From NCBI GenBank assembly GCA_001939145.1, contig LSRX01000846.1, positions 1-64,000 on the forward strand: a stretch of DNA of 64,000 nucleotides, given 5' to 3'. The DNA comes from Symbiodinium microadriaticum. Its lineage: Eukaryota > Sar > Dinophyceae > Suessiales > Symbiodiniaceae. Position numbers and translations under genes: made by a program. Under the pieces are notes generated by a model. The model worked only from the letters and a program-made list of their open reading frames with translations, was not told the DNA's origin and ran no database searches. Positions 10,346-19,917 of this stretch are shown here, in pieces. How positions within the stretch are numbered: the first letter of the stretch is position 1; each line of letters begins with the position of its first letter.

Positions 10346-10415
10346 TCAGATTCAGGAGCAAACTCAAAGCCCAGAGGCAGCAAGTGAACTCATAAGTCGG
10401 GCCAGGTGGGGATCC

Positions 10416-10528
10416 TACTGTTGATGATATAAATCCTGCATTACCCATCATAAGGAATATACCATAACTCCCATCGTTTATGGTCCTTAAGGCCTTAAGG
10501 TTATGCAGGATTTATATCATCAACCGTA
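10416..10528. repeat. palindromic element, family 8
   Basis: Inverted ends TACTGTTGATGATATAAATC and GATTTATATCATCAACCGTA (reading inward ATCCTGCATTACC and the like). Copies at 13658, 21258 and 44815. Confidence 0.88.
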
Positions 10529-10684
10529 GTGATCGAACAACTCCACCTTATGCAACCCAAGAGACTCCATGTCCCGCGGTTTGCAAAAGGGGAGAAAAAA
10601 GCTCTAGAACCGAATTCACAAAAAAAACGCCCTTGTCGCAGCCAGAAGAAGAACAGCTAGAAAGGCTACATTCATATTTGATCG

Positions 10685-10789
10685 TACCTATCGTCTCCAT
10701 TGTAGTTCCTTTTTGGGGCTACCTTTTTAGGATCCCGAGTATAGAATTGGTTAAACCAAAAAAAGGAACTACAATGGAGACTATAGGTA
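10685..10789. repeat. palindromic element, family 2
   Basis: 105 bp, arms TACCTATCGTCTCCATTGTA and its complement ending TATAGGTA, loop containing TTTTTAGGATCC. The copy at 12072-12176 has the same length and the loop in the opposite orientation. Confidence 0.92.
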
Positions 10790-10881
10790 ACTCATTGCCA
10801 TTATTGTCATCGTCGTCTGTGGCGCCACCCGCACGGGAACCAGCAGTTCGCACCTTTGCCCCCGTGCATGCCTCTTGCTCG

Positions 10882-10984
10882 GTACCCCTAAACCCTAAAC
10901 CCCTAAACCCCTAAACCCCTAAACTAAACCCCTAAACCCTTAAACCCTTAAACCCCTAAACCCCTAAACCCCTAAACCCTAAAC
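10882..10984 (-). repeat. telomere-like tract, candidate intron of the minus-strand gene
   Basis: On the minus strand this is an unbroken run of GTTTAGGG and GTTTAGGGG units beginning right after codon GGG of the exon at 10985-11247 and ending TTTAG|GGGTACC. It is a clean telomere-like array as a repeat; its role as an intron is inference because the downstream exon is unresolved (two frames stay open towards 10800). Confidence 0.6.
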
Positions 10985-11247
10985 CCCAAGCATCGCTGCC
11001 ATGGTGTCGGCGAGGATCATGACGGGCGGCTCCTTCAGCCCCGCAGACTGTAGATCAGCGATAAGCAGGACAGCATGCTTTTCGCCTGGCTCCTGACGGA
11101 TCTTCAAGTCATCCCCTACACCGTCCTCTAACTTTCCCGTCTTTGTGGATTCACGGGTGCCCCAGCTCTTCTGAACCCTGACCATCACGGACAAGGCCTC
11201 AACAACCCACATCAAAGTGAGGATCTTGTGCCAAATTTCTTCTGGCC
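10985..11247 (-). CDS. exon of an unrecognised gene
   Basis: Acceptor ACATTACAAG|GG at 11248/11247, then 87 codons. The frame encodes PEEIWHKILTLMWVVEALSV, later KSWGTRESTKTGKLEDGVGD, then DLKIRQEPGEKHAVLLIADL and a C-terminal EPPVMILADTMAAMLG. Composition and the balance of charged and hydrophobic residues are convincingly protein-like. It joins in phase 1 to 11363-11483. The 3' boundary abuts GTTTAGGG repeats that supply a donor. No family recognised. Confidence 0.58.
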
Positions 11248-11362
11248 CTTGTAATGTCAACCCTACACCGTGAACCCTAATTACATCCCACAACCTCATA
11301 AATCCTCATAAAGCCCCCTAGCCCCAAAAACCCAAAATATCCCAGAACCCCACAGCCTAAAC

Positions 11363-11483
11363 CCTGTGCGATGCTTCTCACAAGCACCTGAAAAGAAATC
11401 GCGACGCGCCTCTGAGCTGCGACCTGCCCACAGCGCTCCGCATCTTGGCATAGCCTCTCAGCCGAGCCACAACCAAGAACCAT
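11363..11483 (-). CDS. upstream exon of the same gene
   Basis: ATG at 11483 and forty codons plus one base: MVLGCGSAERLCQDAERCGQ followed by VAAQRRVAISFQVLVRSIAQ, an amphipathic helical sequence. Donor CAGG|GTTTAG at 11363/11362, a telomere-repeat-like hexamer. The intron (11248-11362, 115 bp) is G/T-rich with TTTAGG, TAGGG and TTAGGG pieces. The frame is also open slightly upstream of the ATG, so this may be an internal exon. Confidence 0.5.
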
Positions 11484-11499
11484 GACACAGGACTTACTG

Positions 11500-12071
11500 A
11501 AGGAGCCCCGGTAACTAGAATGGGTTTGGAAAAAAATGTAAAAGAAGCTTTGTCATGGCTTTGTCGAGATTACAAAAGTGGGGGCTTAATCGTTAGGATG
11601 GGCCTGTGGGTATTTTACAAGGCCAGCCCATCATCCTCGTGCAGTCTAAAAAACCTGAAGACTTCACCTAAACCCCAAAAACCCCAAAGCCCTATGTCGG
11701 AGCCCTTTCTGCGAAGTCTGCCTCTGTATCCCGGCTCAAGCTAAACCAAGGCCCAGTCAAACTGCATTGGAGCCCCTTCAACCTCATCCTTGAACCCAAA
11801 ACCCTTCGGCCATTCCCTAAACCCCAAAACCCTACCCTTCCGCACCCCCTAAACCGTAGAACCTTAGTGTACGGTTTGGTTTAGGGTAAACTAGGGTTTA
11901 GTTTAGTATTAGGGCAAATAAGGGTTTAGTTTAGGGTAAACCCTAAACTTTAAATTTCCGCCCCTTAGACAAGTCAGCCTTGGAAAGCTTCGCTGCGCTG
12001 GACGGAGAAGAGGAGGAAGACTGCACAGCCGCTGTGGTAGGCCTGTTGATTGAGGTTTTTCCCCTAAGAAC
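11500..12071. other. no gene supported
   Basis: Contains a 74-codon plus frame (11520-11744) ending in proline/lysine translation of CCCAAA repeats, and a mixed-orientation telomere-like stretch at 11860-11955 where TTTAGTTTAGGG and its complement meet. Confidence 0.5.
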
Positions 12072-12176
12072 TACCTATAGTCTCCATTGTAGTTCCTTTT
12101 TCTGGTTTAACCAATTCTATATTAGGGATCCTAAAAAGGTAGCCCCAAAAAGGAACTACAATGGAGACTATAGGTA
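12072..12176. repeat. palindromic element, family 2, inverted orientation
   Basis: 105 bp with arms TACCTATAGTCTCCATTGTA and complement. The asymmetric loop (GGTTTAACCAATTCTATATT) is the reverse complement of the loop in 10685-10789. Confidence 0.93.
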
Positions 12177-12571
12177 GACCCCAAAACCCTTTTCTGTGGG
12201 GATCGAAACCCCTTCTGCTGAAGGGTTATACCCTGTGTAAGTAAGGGGTCATGACCTACCGTGACCCAGGGCTTGGGGCTACAGGGAAGCTCATCAGCGC
12301 AGAGAGCTCTCGATTCAACTGGTTCTTGCAATTTAGAATCTTTGCCACAGGTCCTGAACCCTAAACCCTAAACCCTAAGCCCTAAACCCGCTCTTTTATT
12401 AAACTCAGCACTTTAGGGATTCGGGCTTACGGGTTTAGGGCTATCGGGCTTCGAAAGGGTAAGGAAGAAGCAACTCTGGTCATGACTTAGGGTTCAGTCA
12501 CAGAGGGGTTTTGCTTCCGGGGTTTACTTCGATGTAGGGGTCCAATATTCGACTGGGGTTCTGGGGTATGT

Positions 12572-12664
12572 TACCCTTAGCATCAAAATAGCCCAAAAGC
12601 CTTATATAAGAGGGTCTTTGGGCCCAAAAGCCTTGAAATATGAGTCCTTCGATGCTAAGGGTTA
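12572..12664. repeat. palindromic element, family 15
   Basis: Ends TACCCTTAGCATCAAAATAG and GATGCTAAGGGTTA; internal GCCCAAAAGCCTTATA. The copy at 33639-33731 lies in the other orientation. Confidence 0.85.
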
Positions 12665-13024
12665 TGGTTGAAGAGGAACCCGAGGGTGTTTTTTTCGTAC
12701 TTCTTGAATGAAATTTGCAGGTTGGGTGATTCTGCTTGGGCCCTGATCACCTATAAACTCCTACAGCTGTCGCCCTTCCCGCAACTTCCCGAAGATGGAG
12801 GTCTTTATGATTCTAGTTGGGGTTTGGAGTATGTTATGGCGTCACAGTCTATAATCGGCACGACTAGTTCAGGATTCCAGGTTGTGGAATCAGGATTTAC
12901 AAACAAAGCTCGAATCTTTTCCGGGTTGAAACGAAAGTTTAAGCTTTGGAAGCGTATGCTGTCTGGCCTCAGATTCCCTCAAACCCTAAAGCTGTAACAA
13001 ACTATAAGCATAAATATCTATCTG

Positions 13025-13139
13025 TATGTATATATATATATATGTATATATATGTATATATATGTATATATATATATATACACATACATATGCAGATACG
13101 TGTACATATAGACATGTGTGTGTATATATATATATACAT
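13025..13139. repeat. (TA)n/(TATG)n microsatellite
   Basis: TATATATG-rich simple sequence giving Tyr-Ile-Tyr-Ile shadow frames on both strands. Confidence 0.95.
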
Positions 13140-13384
13140 ACTCACAGGCATATAATGTATAAAGGATTGTATAATGATGTTAAGGTTTTCCACCTTTCGA
13201 CCCTGAGAAAACCCTAAACCCTGAAACCCTAAACCTTCTAAACCCGTAAACCGTAAACCCTGGACATTGTAAACCCTAAATCCTGAACCTCATTCAGCTT
13301 CTGCTCATTCTTCCGCTGCGTCGCCCACACGTTGTGACCTCGACTCGCAGCCCCAAGGAAGGGAGGCGACAGTCAGAAACCACT

Positions 13385-13542
13385 TAAAGGTTGGGGGTTA
13401 AGGAGGGTTTAGGGAGTTTAGGCGTTTAGAAAGTTTAGGGGTTTAGGGTTTAATTAAGGGTTTAGGGGTTCAAGGTTTAGGGGTTCAAGGTTTAGGGTTT
13501 AGGGGCTTAGGGCTTGGGGGTTTCGAGCTTAGAAGGCTTTAG
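13385..13542 (+). repeat. telomere-like tract, TTTAGGG orientation
   Basis: Degenerate TTTAGGGG, TTCAAGG and GGGTTTAGG units ending CTTTAG immediately before the exon-like island at 13543. Confidence 0.9.
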
Positions 13543-13625
13543 GGGTGAGTCGGGAACCCCAAAGCTCACTCCAACCAGCTCCTGAGCCTGGGCTTTGGTT
13601 ATGCAAATTCAGTTTGGCACGGAGG
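13543..13625 (+). CDS. exon-like island flanked by telomere-like repeats
   Basis: Acceptor GGCTTTAG|GG, two bases plus 27 codons (VSREPQSSLQPAPEPGLWLC then KFSLARR), donor AGG|GTTTGGGGTTTAG. Both splice sites lie in TTTAGGG-like DNA in the sense orientation. Neighbouring exons not resolved. Product unknown. Confidence 0.38.
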
Positions 13626-13657
13626 GTTTGGGGTTTAGAGTAGCATCTGGTATGTCA

Positions 13658-13766
13658 CACGGTTGATGATAGAAATCCTACATTACCTCAGAAATGGCCC
13701 TAAACTATGGGAATTTGTGATCTATTCCTTATTATGGGTAATGCAGGATTTATATCACCAACCGTA
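13658..13766. repeat. palindromic element, family 8
   Basis: Arms ACGGTTGATGATAGAAATCC and complement ending ACCGTA; internal CTAAACTATGGGAAT shared with 21258 and 44815. Confidence 0.88.
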
Positions 13767-13835
13767 TGTCCTAAACTTAAACCCTAGACCCTAGACCCTA
13801 AACCCTAAACTTAAACCCTAGACCCTAGACCCTAT
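13766..13835. repeat. telomere-like tract with CCCTAGA variants
   Basis: A 35-bp unit of CTTAAACCCTAGACCCTAGA is directly repeated. Confidence 0.8.
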
Positions 13836-14091
13836 CATGGAAGCTGAAGATCGGTTCCGCAACCAGACCTCGGAGCCCCGAATGCCAGAGCCCCCCACAG
13901 CCCTCCACCAATGCAGCGGCCCTGAAGAGTTGAGCATAGGGTTTTGGGTGAAGGGCTTAGGGGTTTACGGGTCTAGGGGTTTTGGGGTTAGGGGGGTTAG
14001 GTTTGTTTTTTTTAAGGGCCCCTTTCGTCGCTTGTGCGGGTTTAGGGGTTTAGGGTCTAGGGTTTAGGGTTTAAGGCTTGGGGGTATCATA

Positions 14092-14182
14092 TAGGTAGTT
14101 CTCTGAAGTAGGTTTTTTTTTTATAAGGGTGCCGCACTATATTGGGGACTCCAAAGGGGACCCTAATTTAGATAACTACCCA
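14092..14182. repeat. palindromic element, family 7
   Basis: TAGGTAGTTCTCTGAAGTAG at the left and GATAACTACCCATA at the right, with the family core GGGTGCCGCACTATATTGGG between. Confidence 0.85.
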
Positions 14183-14199
14183 TATATATATATATATAG

Positions 14200-15119
14200 G
14201 TATAATACAATCAGAGCTTGTAGTAAGGAATCCAAATTCACAGTATCGGTAGCCATTTAAGCCCCTACGTAGCCAGAAATTCAGCTAAAATGCCTTGACT
14301 GGCGGTGTGTCGACCTTCCAAAAACTACTGCGGGGCTTCAGGCTTGGGACCCAAAGCTGGCGGCCTCTTAAGACGCCCTTTCAATCAAGATAACATCGTT
14401 TTGGGTCTCTATGAAGCTCTCTCATTTTAACCGAATCTCCCGTCGTCAGGCCTGAAAGGAGGTGGAGGCTGTTCCAAGCAGTTGTGAGTTTGGGGTTGGG
14501 GGTTAGGGAGTCGAAATTGTAGGTCAACTTTGCCGTCCTTGTCATGGAAGCAGCTTTTGCCAATCCTTCGAGACCCTAGGCTGCTCGGAGACCTAAGGCG
14601 AAGGACAGAAAGCGAATCTAAACAACTCTTCTACATTCTTGAAGAGAACTATACCCCTTAGGCTGGATCAAGTCTTCTACCTCCTTGAAGAGAACTAGAC
14701 TATAGTCGGTTGGTTTCTCCGGAGCTCTCGGTGCATTGCCATCCTGACGAAACTGACTAGCCTATCTCACCTTCTAGCAGACTGAGGAAGAGCCTTCTCT
14801 GGAAGCCCGGACAGTCCATGCCCAAGACGGCCTCAACTTCACAACCGAAGCTGAAGACCCTCAACTTTTGAACGCGAAAACCGAAAGAAACACTCTCAGG
14901 CAGCAGCGGATAGATTTCACAACCTGTGCGGCACACATCTTCTAGCTGGGCCGCTGCCATTAGCACAAGCATCCCTGTCAACTAATGCGGCAGTTCAAGC
15001 GCATGTCAATGAGTACCACATCAGGCATGATGACTCCCGCGGAACAAGATTTCTAATTCATCTCGCCGCAAGCAGGAAGGACAACAGAACGGTCAATCTT
15101 GCCGACGTCTTCGAAGCCT
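14200..15119. other. no gene supported
   Basis: Unique-looking sequence with two minus open frames (14381-14563, 14757-14981), neither with recognisable motifs. Contains a short direct repeat of TCTTGAAGAGAACTA near 14637 and 14682. Confidence 0.5.
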
Positions 15120-15371
15120 AAAACCCCTACACCCTAAACCCTAAAACCCCTAAACCCGAAACCCCAAAACCCCAAAACCCTAAACCCTAAAACCCCTAAA
15201 CCCGAAACCCCAAAACCCCTAAACCCTAAACCCTAAAACCCCTAAACCCGAAACCCCAAAACCCCAAAACCCTAAACCCTAAAACCCCTAAACCCGAAAC
15301 CCCAAAACCCCTAAACCCTAAACCCTAAAACCCCTAAACCCGAAACCCCAAAACCCCAAAGCCTAAACCCT
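15120..15371. repeat. 46-bp satellite derived from CCCTAAA, alternating as a 92-bp dimer
   Basis: The marker CCCGAAACC recurs at exact 46-bp spacing (15155, 15201, 15247, 15293, 15339). Successive units differ mainly by one base (CCCCAAAACCC against CCCCTAAACCC), alternating A-B-A-B, so the higher-order period is 92 bp. Confidence 0.95.
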
Positions 15372-15439
15372 GAAAAGGGAGGACGTGCGGCTGAGACCTT
15401 CGTCCCCGACTTCTGCTACGATGGACGATGGATGTCACT

Positions 15440-16770
15440 GCTCAGGGGCTAGGGTTGAGGGTTTAAGGGTTTAAGGGTTTAAGGGTTGAGGGTTTAGGGT
15501 TTAGGGTTTACCCTAACCCCCAATTCACAACTCCTTAAATCGGTAGGTTATGCGGGGTGAAGGTAGGGTTTAGGAGCATGTCCGGAGAACCCGCAGGACG
15601 TCCAAAACCTCTTGAGAAGATCTTGTGTTCAGGGTTTTACGGATTGAAAGCAGGTTTACTTCACCCCCTCCCCCCCAAAAAAAGAGGTAAGTAAAATAAA
15701 GGTGCAAAGCCTCTAAAAAGCTAGTATTGTACACGATTTTTGGGTCAGGCAGGTTCGAGGAGTAGAACTGGGGTATAGGCTGCAAGTGGCAATTAATGGT
15801 GCTAATTACGAGTGATACGAAAAATAACCACAGCAATGATACTTAATGTATACTTATAAACCAGATAAGCAAAGTGAGTTTAGCATCAATGTTGGTAATA
15901 CTAACAATTAGTAGTCATGATGATGGGATGTTCGGGCAATGCGCTCAGAGATGGCTTGTGCGGAAGCCGAGTGTCCGACGTTCTCGGCGCTGTTGCCTGA
16001 GTGTCTGGGCTTTCGGGTTTTAGGGCTTTAGGGTTTAAGGTTGGCTCCGGATAGGTGTAAATTCTGTAATTTCGTAAGCTGGTCTTGCAGTGCTCTTTCT
16101 ATACTATGCTGCGACATGCTGTTCTTCATACATGTTTGCAGAAAACCTGAGCCCTGATCTTCAAGCTCAACGAAGCTAAGTGGAAATTCAGAAAATCCAG
16201 TTCGAGAAAAACCTCGGGATGCAAAGGTAAGTTCGAATCTCTGCTCAAGGCATTCTGTTTGGGGGTTTACAGCGTAGGGTTGGTTTCTGGCTTAGGGTAT
16301 AAGGCCTTTGGGGTGTAGTGTTTCGGGTTTAAAGTTTCGGATTTAGAGCTCCAGGACATGCTATCACAACCCAGATCTCTGCATGCAGAGGCAAAGCAGC
16401 AATCCCCCTGTAGTACAGGTCTAGTGGCCTTCTGCAGCACCTTTGCAGTACATCCATAGTGGCCTAATCGGATTACAAATCGTAGCCCCAATAATCGCAA
16501 ACTATACGCTCCGGCGCGAATGCTATCATCCAGTCAAGCTGCTCGTGATCACAAAGTACCGAGCATCGTCCGTGTGGAGAGTCTTCCAGCAGGGTGCTTC
16601 CAGTTTTGGATATACGGTGCTCTTTTAGATCCTACAACACGCTTTATAACCCTAAACCCCAAACCGTTAAACCCTGAACCCTAAACCATGAGAACAGATG
16701 CACCCAAAAACACTCTCATGCGTCTCCAGGACCCTATTTTTCAAGCTCTGCCGCTCATGCTGAGGCCCTT
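15440..16770. other. no gene supported; inverted telomere-like tract at its start
   Basis: 15440-15510 is TTTAGGG-oriented, opposite to the satellite before it. A minus open frame (15570-15836) and a frame at 16267-16500 ending in proline/lysine repeat translation are present without confirming features. Confidence 0.5.
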
Positions 16771-16771
16771 C

Positions 16772-16883
16772 TACTTACAGGATCATGGGACTTAGTAATT
16801 AGGGCTATAAATAAGGTAACTATAGTTATATTAAATTAAGGTACTTCTAACCTTACTTTCTAAGTCCCATGATCCTCCAAGTA
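16772..16883. repeat. palindromic element, family 9
   Basis: Arms TACTTACAGGATCATGGGAC and complement ending CTCCAAGTA. Copies at 27195 and 36410. Confidence 0.92.
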
Positions 16884-17012
16884 GGTTTTCGGCCTTGCAA
16901 GGCAGAAGGCAAAACAGTCTTGAAGTATACGCGCTGATACAAGGCCTACTTTACTAGCTAGTTTTTGGTTACAAATAAATAAATACATAAATAAATGAAT
17001 GCAAATATTATA

Positions 17013-17016
17013 TCTC

Positions 17017-17050
<34 letters not shown>
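17013..17050. repeat. (TG)n microsatellite
   Basis: About seventeen TG units directly upstream of the acceptor of the exon at 17069. Confidence 0.95.
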
Positions 17051-17052
<2 letters not shown>

Positions 17053-17068
17053 GGCCTGCTGCTTGCAG

Positions 17069-17193
17069 GTCGCCTTGAAACTGAAAGAGCACCGGAGCAT
17101 CTGCTGTCTGCAGCCACTGCTGCATTACAATCTATCAAAGACATATCTCGCGTAGTGGCAGCTTCCTATACTTTCGCCTTCGCAACTTCCTAA
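17069..17193 (+). CDS. candidate terminal exon, unrecognised
   Basis: The acceptor GCCTGCTGCTTGCAG|G follows the (TG)n run. Open to TAA with codons giving RLETERAPEHLLSAATAALQ then SIKDISRVVAASYTFAFATS, a helical, protein-like C-terminus. Upstream exons not identified, and a start inside the microsatellite is not credible. Confidence 0.42.
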
Positions 17194-17285
17194 ACATTCA
17201 GGCCCGGAGAAAGCCCTAAACCCAAATACTAGTGATAACAGAAAACACGACACCAACGCATGCAAGAACGAGATAAAGCATAATG

Positions 17286-17382
17286 TAGGGGCCTTAATAA
17301 TTCGAATGCGGTTGTGGGTATATCATACTATACTTATAATAAGGAGCCTCCAAAGAAGTATAAGTATGTATTTAAGCCCCTA
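17286..17382. repeat. palindromic element, family 12
   Basis: TAGGGGCCTTAATAATTCGA at the left, TTTAAGCCCCTA at the right, with AGGAGCCTCC-type centre. Diverged relatives near 19556, 21062, 30132, 34302, 42405, 45424, 51761, 59545 and 61501. Confidence 0.7.
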
Positions 17383-17574
17383 TATTAAGCCCAAGACCCT
17401 CAGAATTTCCGGAAGCCTGGACGGCCTGCCGTTGACGTGGTCGGCCCTCGCCAACCTAATCGGGGATGGTGCTTCTCCATTGCTTCTCAACGCTTGCAGC
17501 AATTTGCAATTCATGGACCGGTGTTTCATACGTTGGTCTTGCTGATTACGGAATCAGGAACCCAATGTTCTAAT

Positions 17575-17980
17575 CCCTGTAAACCCTAAACCCTAAACCT
17601 CCGAAGGACAGTTTGGAAGATCTCTTTAAGTTCTTCGGAACGACTCAAATCTCTATAGCTTTTAACCCTAAACCCCTAGACCCTAAACACCCTAAGCCCT
17701 ACACCCTAAAAGCCGTAAACTCTAAAACCCTAAAGCCCTAAAACACAATCCCTAAAACCCCAAAAACCTTAAACCCGCAAAGCTTGATTCAAACTCCCAT
17801 GCCGGTGCCAGGGCTTTCACACGGTCTTTCCGGGCTTGTGATGTGCGGGAAATGGAGACCCCCTTTCCCTTAATGGGGTACAAGTAGGGATCCTATGATA
17901 TCAAGGTTTTTCGAGTAATTCATCTAAACCCTATGAGCCCTAAACCCTTATATTCAGGCCTTTAAGGAATCAAGCCCTAT
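17575..17980. other. degenerate CCCTAAA tracts, no gene
   Basis: 17575-17600 and 17660-17780 are degenerate CCCTAAA tracts; the rest has no supported frame. Confidence 0.6.
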
Positions 17981-17982
17981 TC

Positions 17983-18047
17983 ATGGGCGTCTTCTCGCGA
18001 GGCACGGAAGAGCCTTGTGATATGCTGGATCGATATGGCGGCTTAGG
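17983..18047 (+). CDS. first identified exon of an unrecognised gene
   Basis: From an ATG, codons read MGVFSRGTEEPCDMLDRYGG then L, followed by two bases and the donor TTAGG|GTTTAGGG. The frame is open a little upstream (possible AG|G acceptor near 17963), so the ATG may not be the true start. It joins in phase 2 across a telomere-like intron to 18157. Confidence 0.43.
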
Positions 18048-18156
18048 GTTTAGGGTTTTTAGGGCGTTTAGGGCCTTTAAGGCTTTTAGGGCTTTTACGG
18101 GTTTGAGGGTTTAGAGTTTACGGTGTTTAGGGGTTTGTAAAGTTTTTAGGGTTTAG
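18048..18156 (+). other. candidate intron made of TTTAGGG-like repeats
   Basis: 109 bp starting GTTTAGGG and ending GGGTTTAG, composed of degenerate TTTAGGG, TTTTAGGGC and TTTACGG units in sense orientation. Removal keeps the frame between flanking open islands. Confidence 0.45.
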
Positions 18157-18196
18157 GGGCTTCGTGTTTCAATCTTGGGTCGATGGCAGCTTTGAA
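18157..18196 (+). CDS. second exon of the same gene
   Basis: One base plus thirteen codons (GFVFQSWVDGSFE) ending at a GAA|GTAAAG donor. The next intron would be only 36 bp if the acceptor is CACGCAG (18232), unusually short, so this junction is the weakest in the model. Confidence 0.38.
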
Positions 18197-18232
18197 GTAA
18201 AGTATTGAAGTTTAGGGTTTAGGCTCCACGCA

Positions 18233-18287
18233 GCAAGTAACCGAGGCCATTGAAGAGCCTTGTTCGAAGCTGCAGGGCCGGCTTCAA
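18233..18287 (+). CDS. third exon of the same gene
   Basis: Encodes QVTEAIEEPCSKLQGRLQ. An alternative acceptor is TTTAG|GC at 18222, inside a telomere-like GGGTTTAGG, which keeps the same frame but changes the phase. Donor CAA|GTATGG. If not spliced there, the frame continues through KEALPRCTPKLHTFIPKFS to a TGA. Confidence 0.38.
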
Positions 18288-18384
18288 GTATGGAAGGAGG
18301 CCCTGCCCCGATGCACACCAAAGTTGCACACGTTTATTCCCAAATTTTCTTGAGCTCTGTTGGCCATGCTCCCTAAGCCCCCAG

Positions 18385-18495
18385 CTACACCTCAAAAACC
18401 TGACTGAGCAGCCGACGTCAAAGGGCGATGCCGGGACGTGCGCGTCGAAAGGCGAAGCATCGAAAGGTGATGCTGCAGTGCCTTCGCCAGGATAG
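18385..18495 (+). CDS. last exon with SKGDA repeats
   Basis: Acceptor AAGCCCCCAG|C, phase 0 with the previous donor; codons run LHLKNLTEQPTSKGDAGTCA then SKGEASKGDAAVPSPG and TAG. The tail carries three imperfect SKG(D/E)A repeats, typical of a low-complexity C-terminus. Product unknown. Confidence 0.42.
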   Translation, partial: LHLKNLTEQPTSKGDAGTCASKGEASKGDAAVPSPG

Positions 18496-18509
18496 AAGGA
18501 TTTGAGGAT

Positions 18510-18660
18510 TAACTGGTTTAGGGGCTTGGGGGTTTAAGGGCTCGGGGGTTTAGGGTTTGGGGGTTTTGGGGTTTAGGGTTTAGTAAGTAATTTGTTTTTG
18601 AGCTCCTTTGGTTTAGGGTTGAGGGGTTTGGGGGTTTGGGGTTTAGGGGCTTGTTTTTTG
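18510..18660. repeat. telomere-like tract, TTTAGGG orientation
   Basis: GGTTTAGGGG and GGGGGTTT units following the stop of the plus-strand model. Confidence 0.85.
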
Positions 18661-18799
18661 TATGTTCTTTGCTCTTTTTTCCACCGGCAATTCGTCCCTA
18701 CCGGTGAAAGGTCCATGGACCAGGAGAAGGCTCTGCTGATCGAACCCACTCGGAGCTTTCTGCTCTCACCAGCAGCAAAGCTCACCAACACACCCTCTC

Positions 18800-19114
18800 T
18801 TAGCAGCCACCCTCGCCTTCGGCTTTCTCCGGCACTCCCCGAGCACTGGTTCCATCCGTGTTCGAAGTACCACCACCTGGGACCCCTTCCTCCTGATCAA
18901 TCTCGCATGTCGCTCGCTGCGTCAGCACCATGTCAAGAAACCCCTTACCCATACTGCTGCAAGATGCCTCAGGGATGCTCAAGTCTCTCGCCAGCCGCTG
19001 AACCAGAGCCAGAGGGAACTCACCATCCGGCACAGAGTCGAGCTGAGTAACAGCCGGGTCACCACCAGCCCCACTCATGCCAGGCAGCACCGCAGCCCTC
19101 AGCCCCGTCTTGAG
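18800..19114 (-). CDS. candidate terminal exon of a minus-strand gene
   Basis: From the acceptor GGTAG|CTC, 104 codons to TAA. Includes DGEFPLALVQRLARDLSIPE and GKGFLDMVLTQRATCEIDQE, then a Gly/Ser/Thr-rich tail. The opposite-strand frame (18592-19050) is a shadow with poorer composition. Another minus open island at 18690-18791 (ESRKLRVGSISRAFSWSMDL) may belong to the same gene. Function unknown. Confidence 0.42.
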   Translation of the reverse strand, partial: LKTGLRAAVLPGMSGAGGDPAVTQLDSVPDGEFPLALVQRLARDLSIPEASCSSMGKGFLDMVLTQRATCEIDQEEGVPGGGTSNTDGTSARGVPEKAEGEGGC

Positions 19115-19207
19115 CTACCTCGTAGACCAACTGAACAGACCATGGGGCAGAAGGGGAAGGTGCAGTGTTCGCCGAGGCGCATCACTACTTGCACTGCTCA
19201 CCTCAAC

Positions 19208-19312
19208 CATGAGCACTCTGACTTTGTGTTGAGGTGCTCCATAGTCGGCGGGCGTCCAGCAGGTCTTCATCAAGCTCTGTGGCATAATATCGAGACGCCG
19301 GGAATATCAGGT
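19208..19312 (-). CDS. candidate upstream exon of the same gene
   Basis: Acceptor TATGTCTGTCAAG|AC, codons LIFPASRYYATELDEDLLDA then RRLWSTSTQSQSAH, donor CATG|GTTGAG. The donor phase does not match the acceptor at 19114, so an extra exon or a different junction is needed. Confidence 0.35.
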
Positions 19313-19435
19313 CTTGACAGACATACCGGAAGGAAATTTTGAAAAAATTGACGCAAATGAAAAAACAGACAGCCTGCATCACAAAAAAACTTCCAAAATA
19401 ACCGCAACACGGGTTCACATGCAAACTATGAACCC

Positions 19436-19917
19436 TAAACCCTAAACCCTAAACCACTCCTGCCGGGATCGCCTTCAACCGGCTTGTGACAAATGTCTCG
19501 TTGGGGCTCACTGTGTGAGTATACGCCTAGAGTCGCAGAGACAGCGCTGATGTAAGGCCCTTAATAGTTAGAATAAGGTTTTGACTACTTTAAAGCATAA
19601 CTATAAGAAGGAGACCTAAGGAATAATATACTCTCAGACCCTGAAGCCCTGCAGACGCACATGATTAAGTCCTCGAGTTCAGGAAAAATACCGCCGCCCG
19701 CGACATGCCTTTATACCCTTGGTGGGCACGCTGACGGAAAACCTCCAAGCTCAAATAAATGCACGTCAGATGATTCCCCAAACCCTCAGGCTCAAAGGTG
19801 TAAGACTCCCAAACCAAACGACGGGGTGAATATCGGTTCGAGCTCTCGCCCTGCCGGAAGCAAACACTCTCACTCTCATTCACTCTACAAACCCTCAGCC
19901 CATCCTCTCAACCCTAA
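19436..19917. other. no gene supported
   Basis: Short CCCTAAA array (19432-19455), a family-12-like element (about 19553-19640) and overlapping frames on both strands (19661-19924) without signals. Confidence 0.5.
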
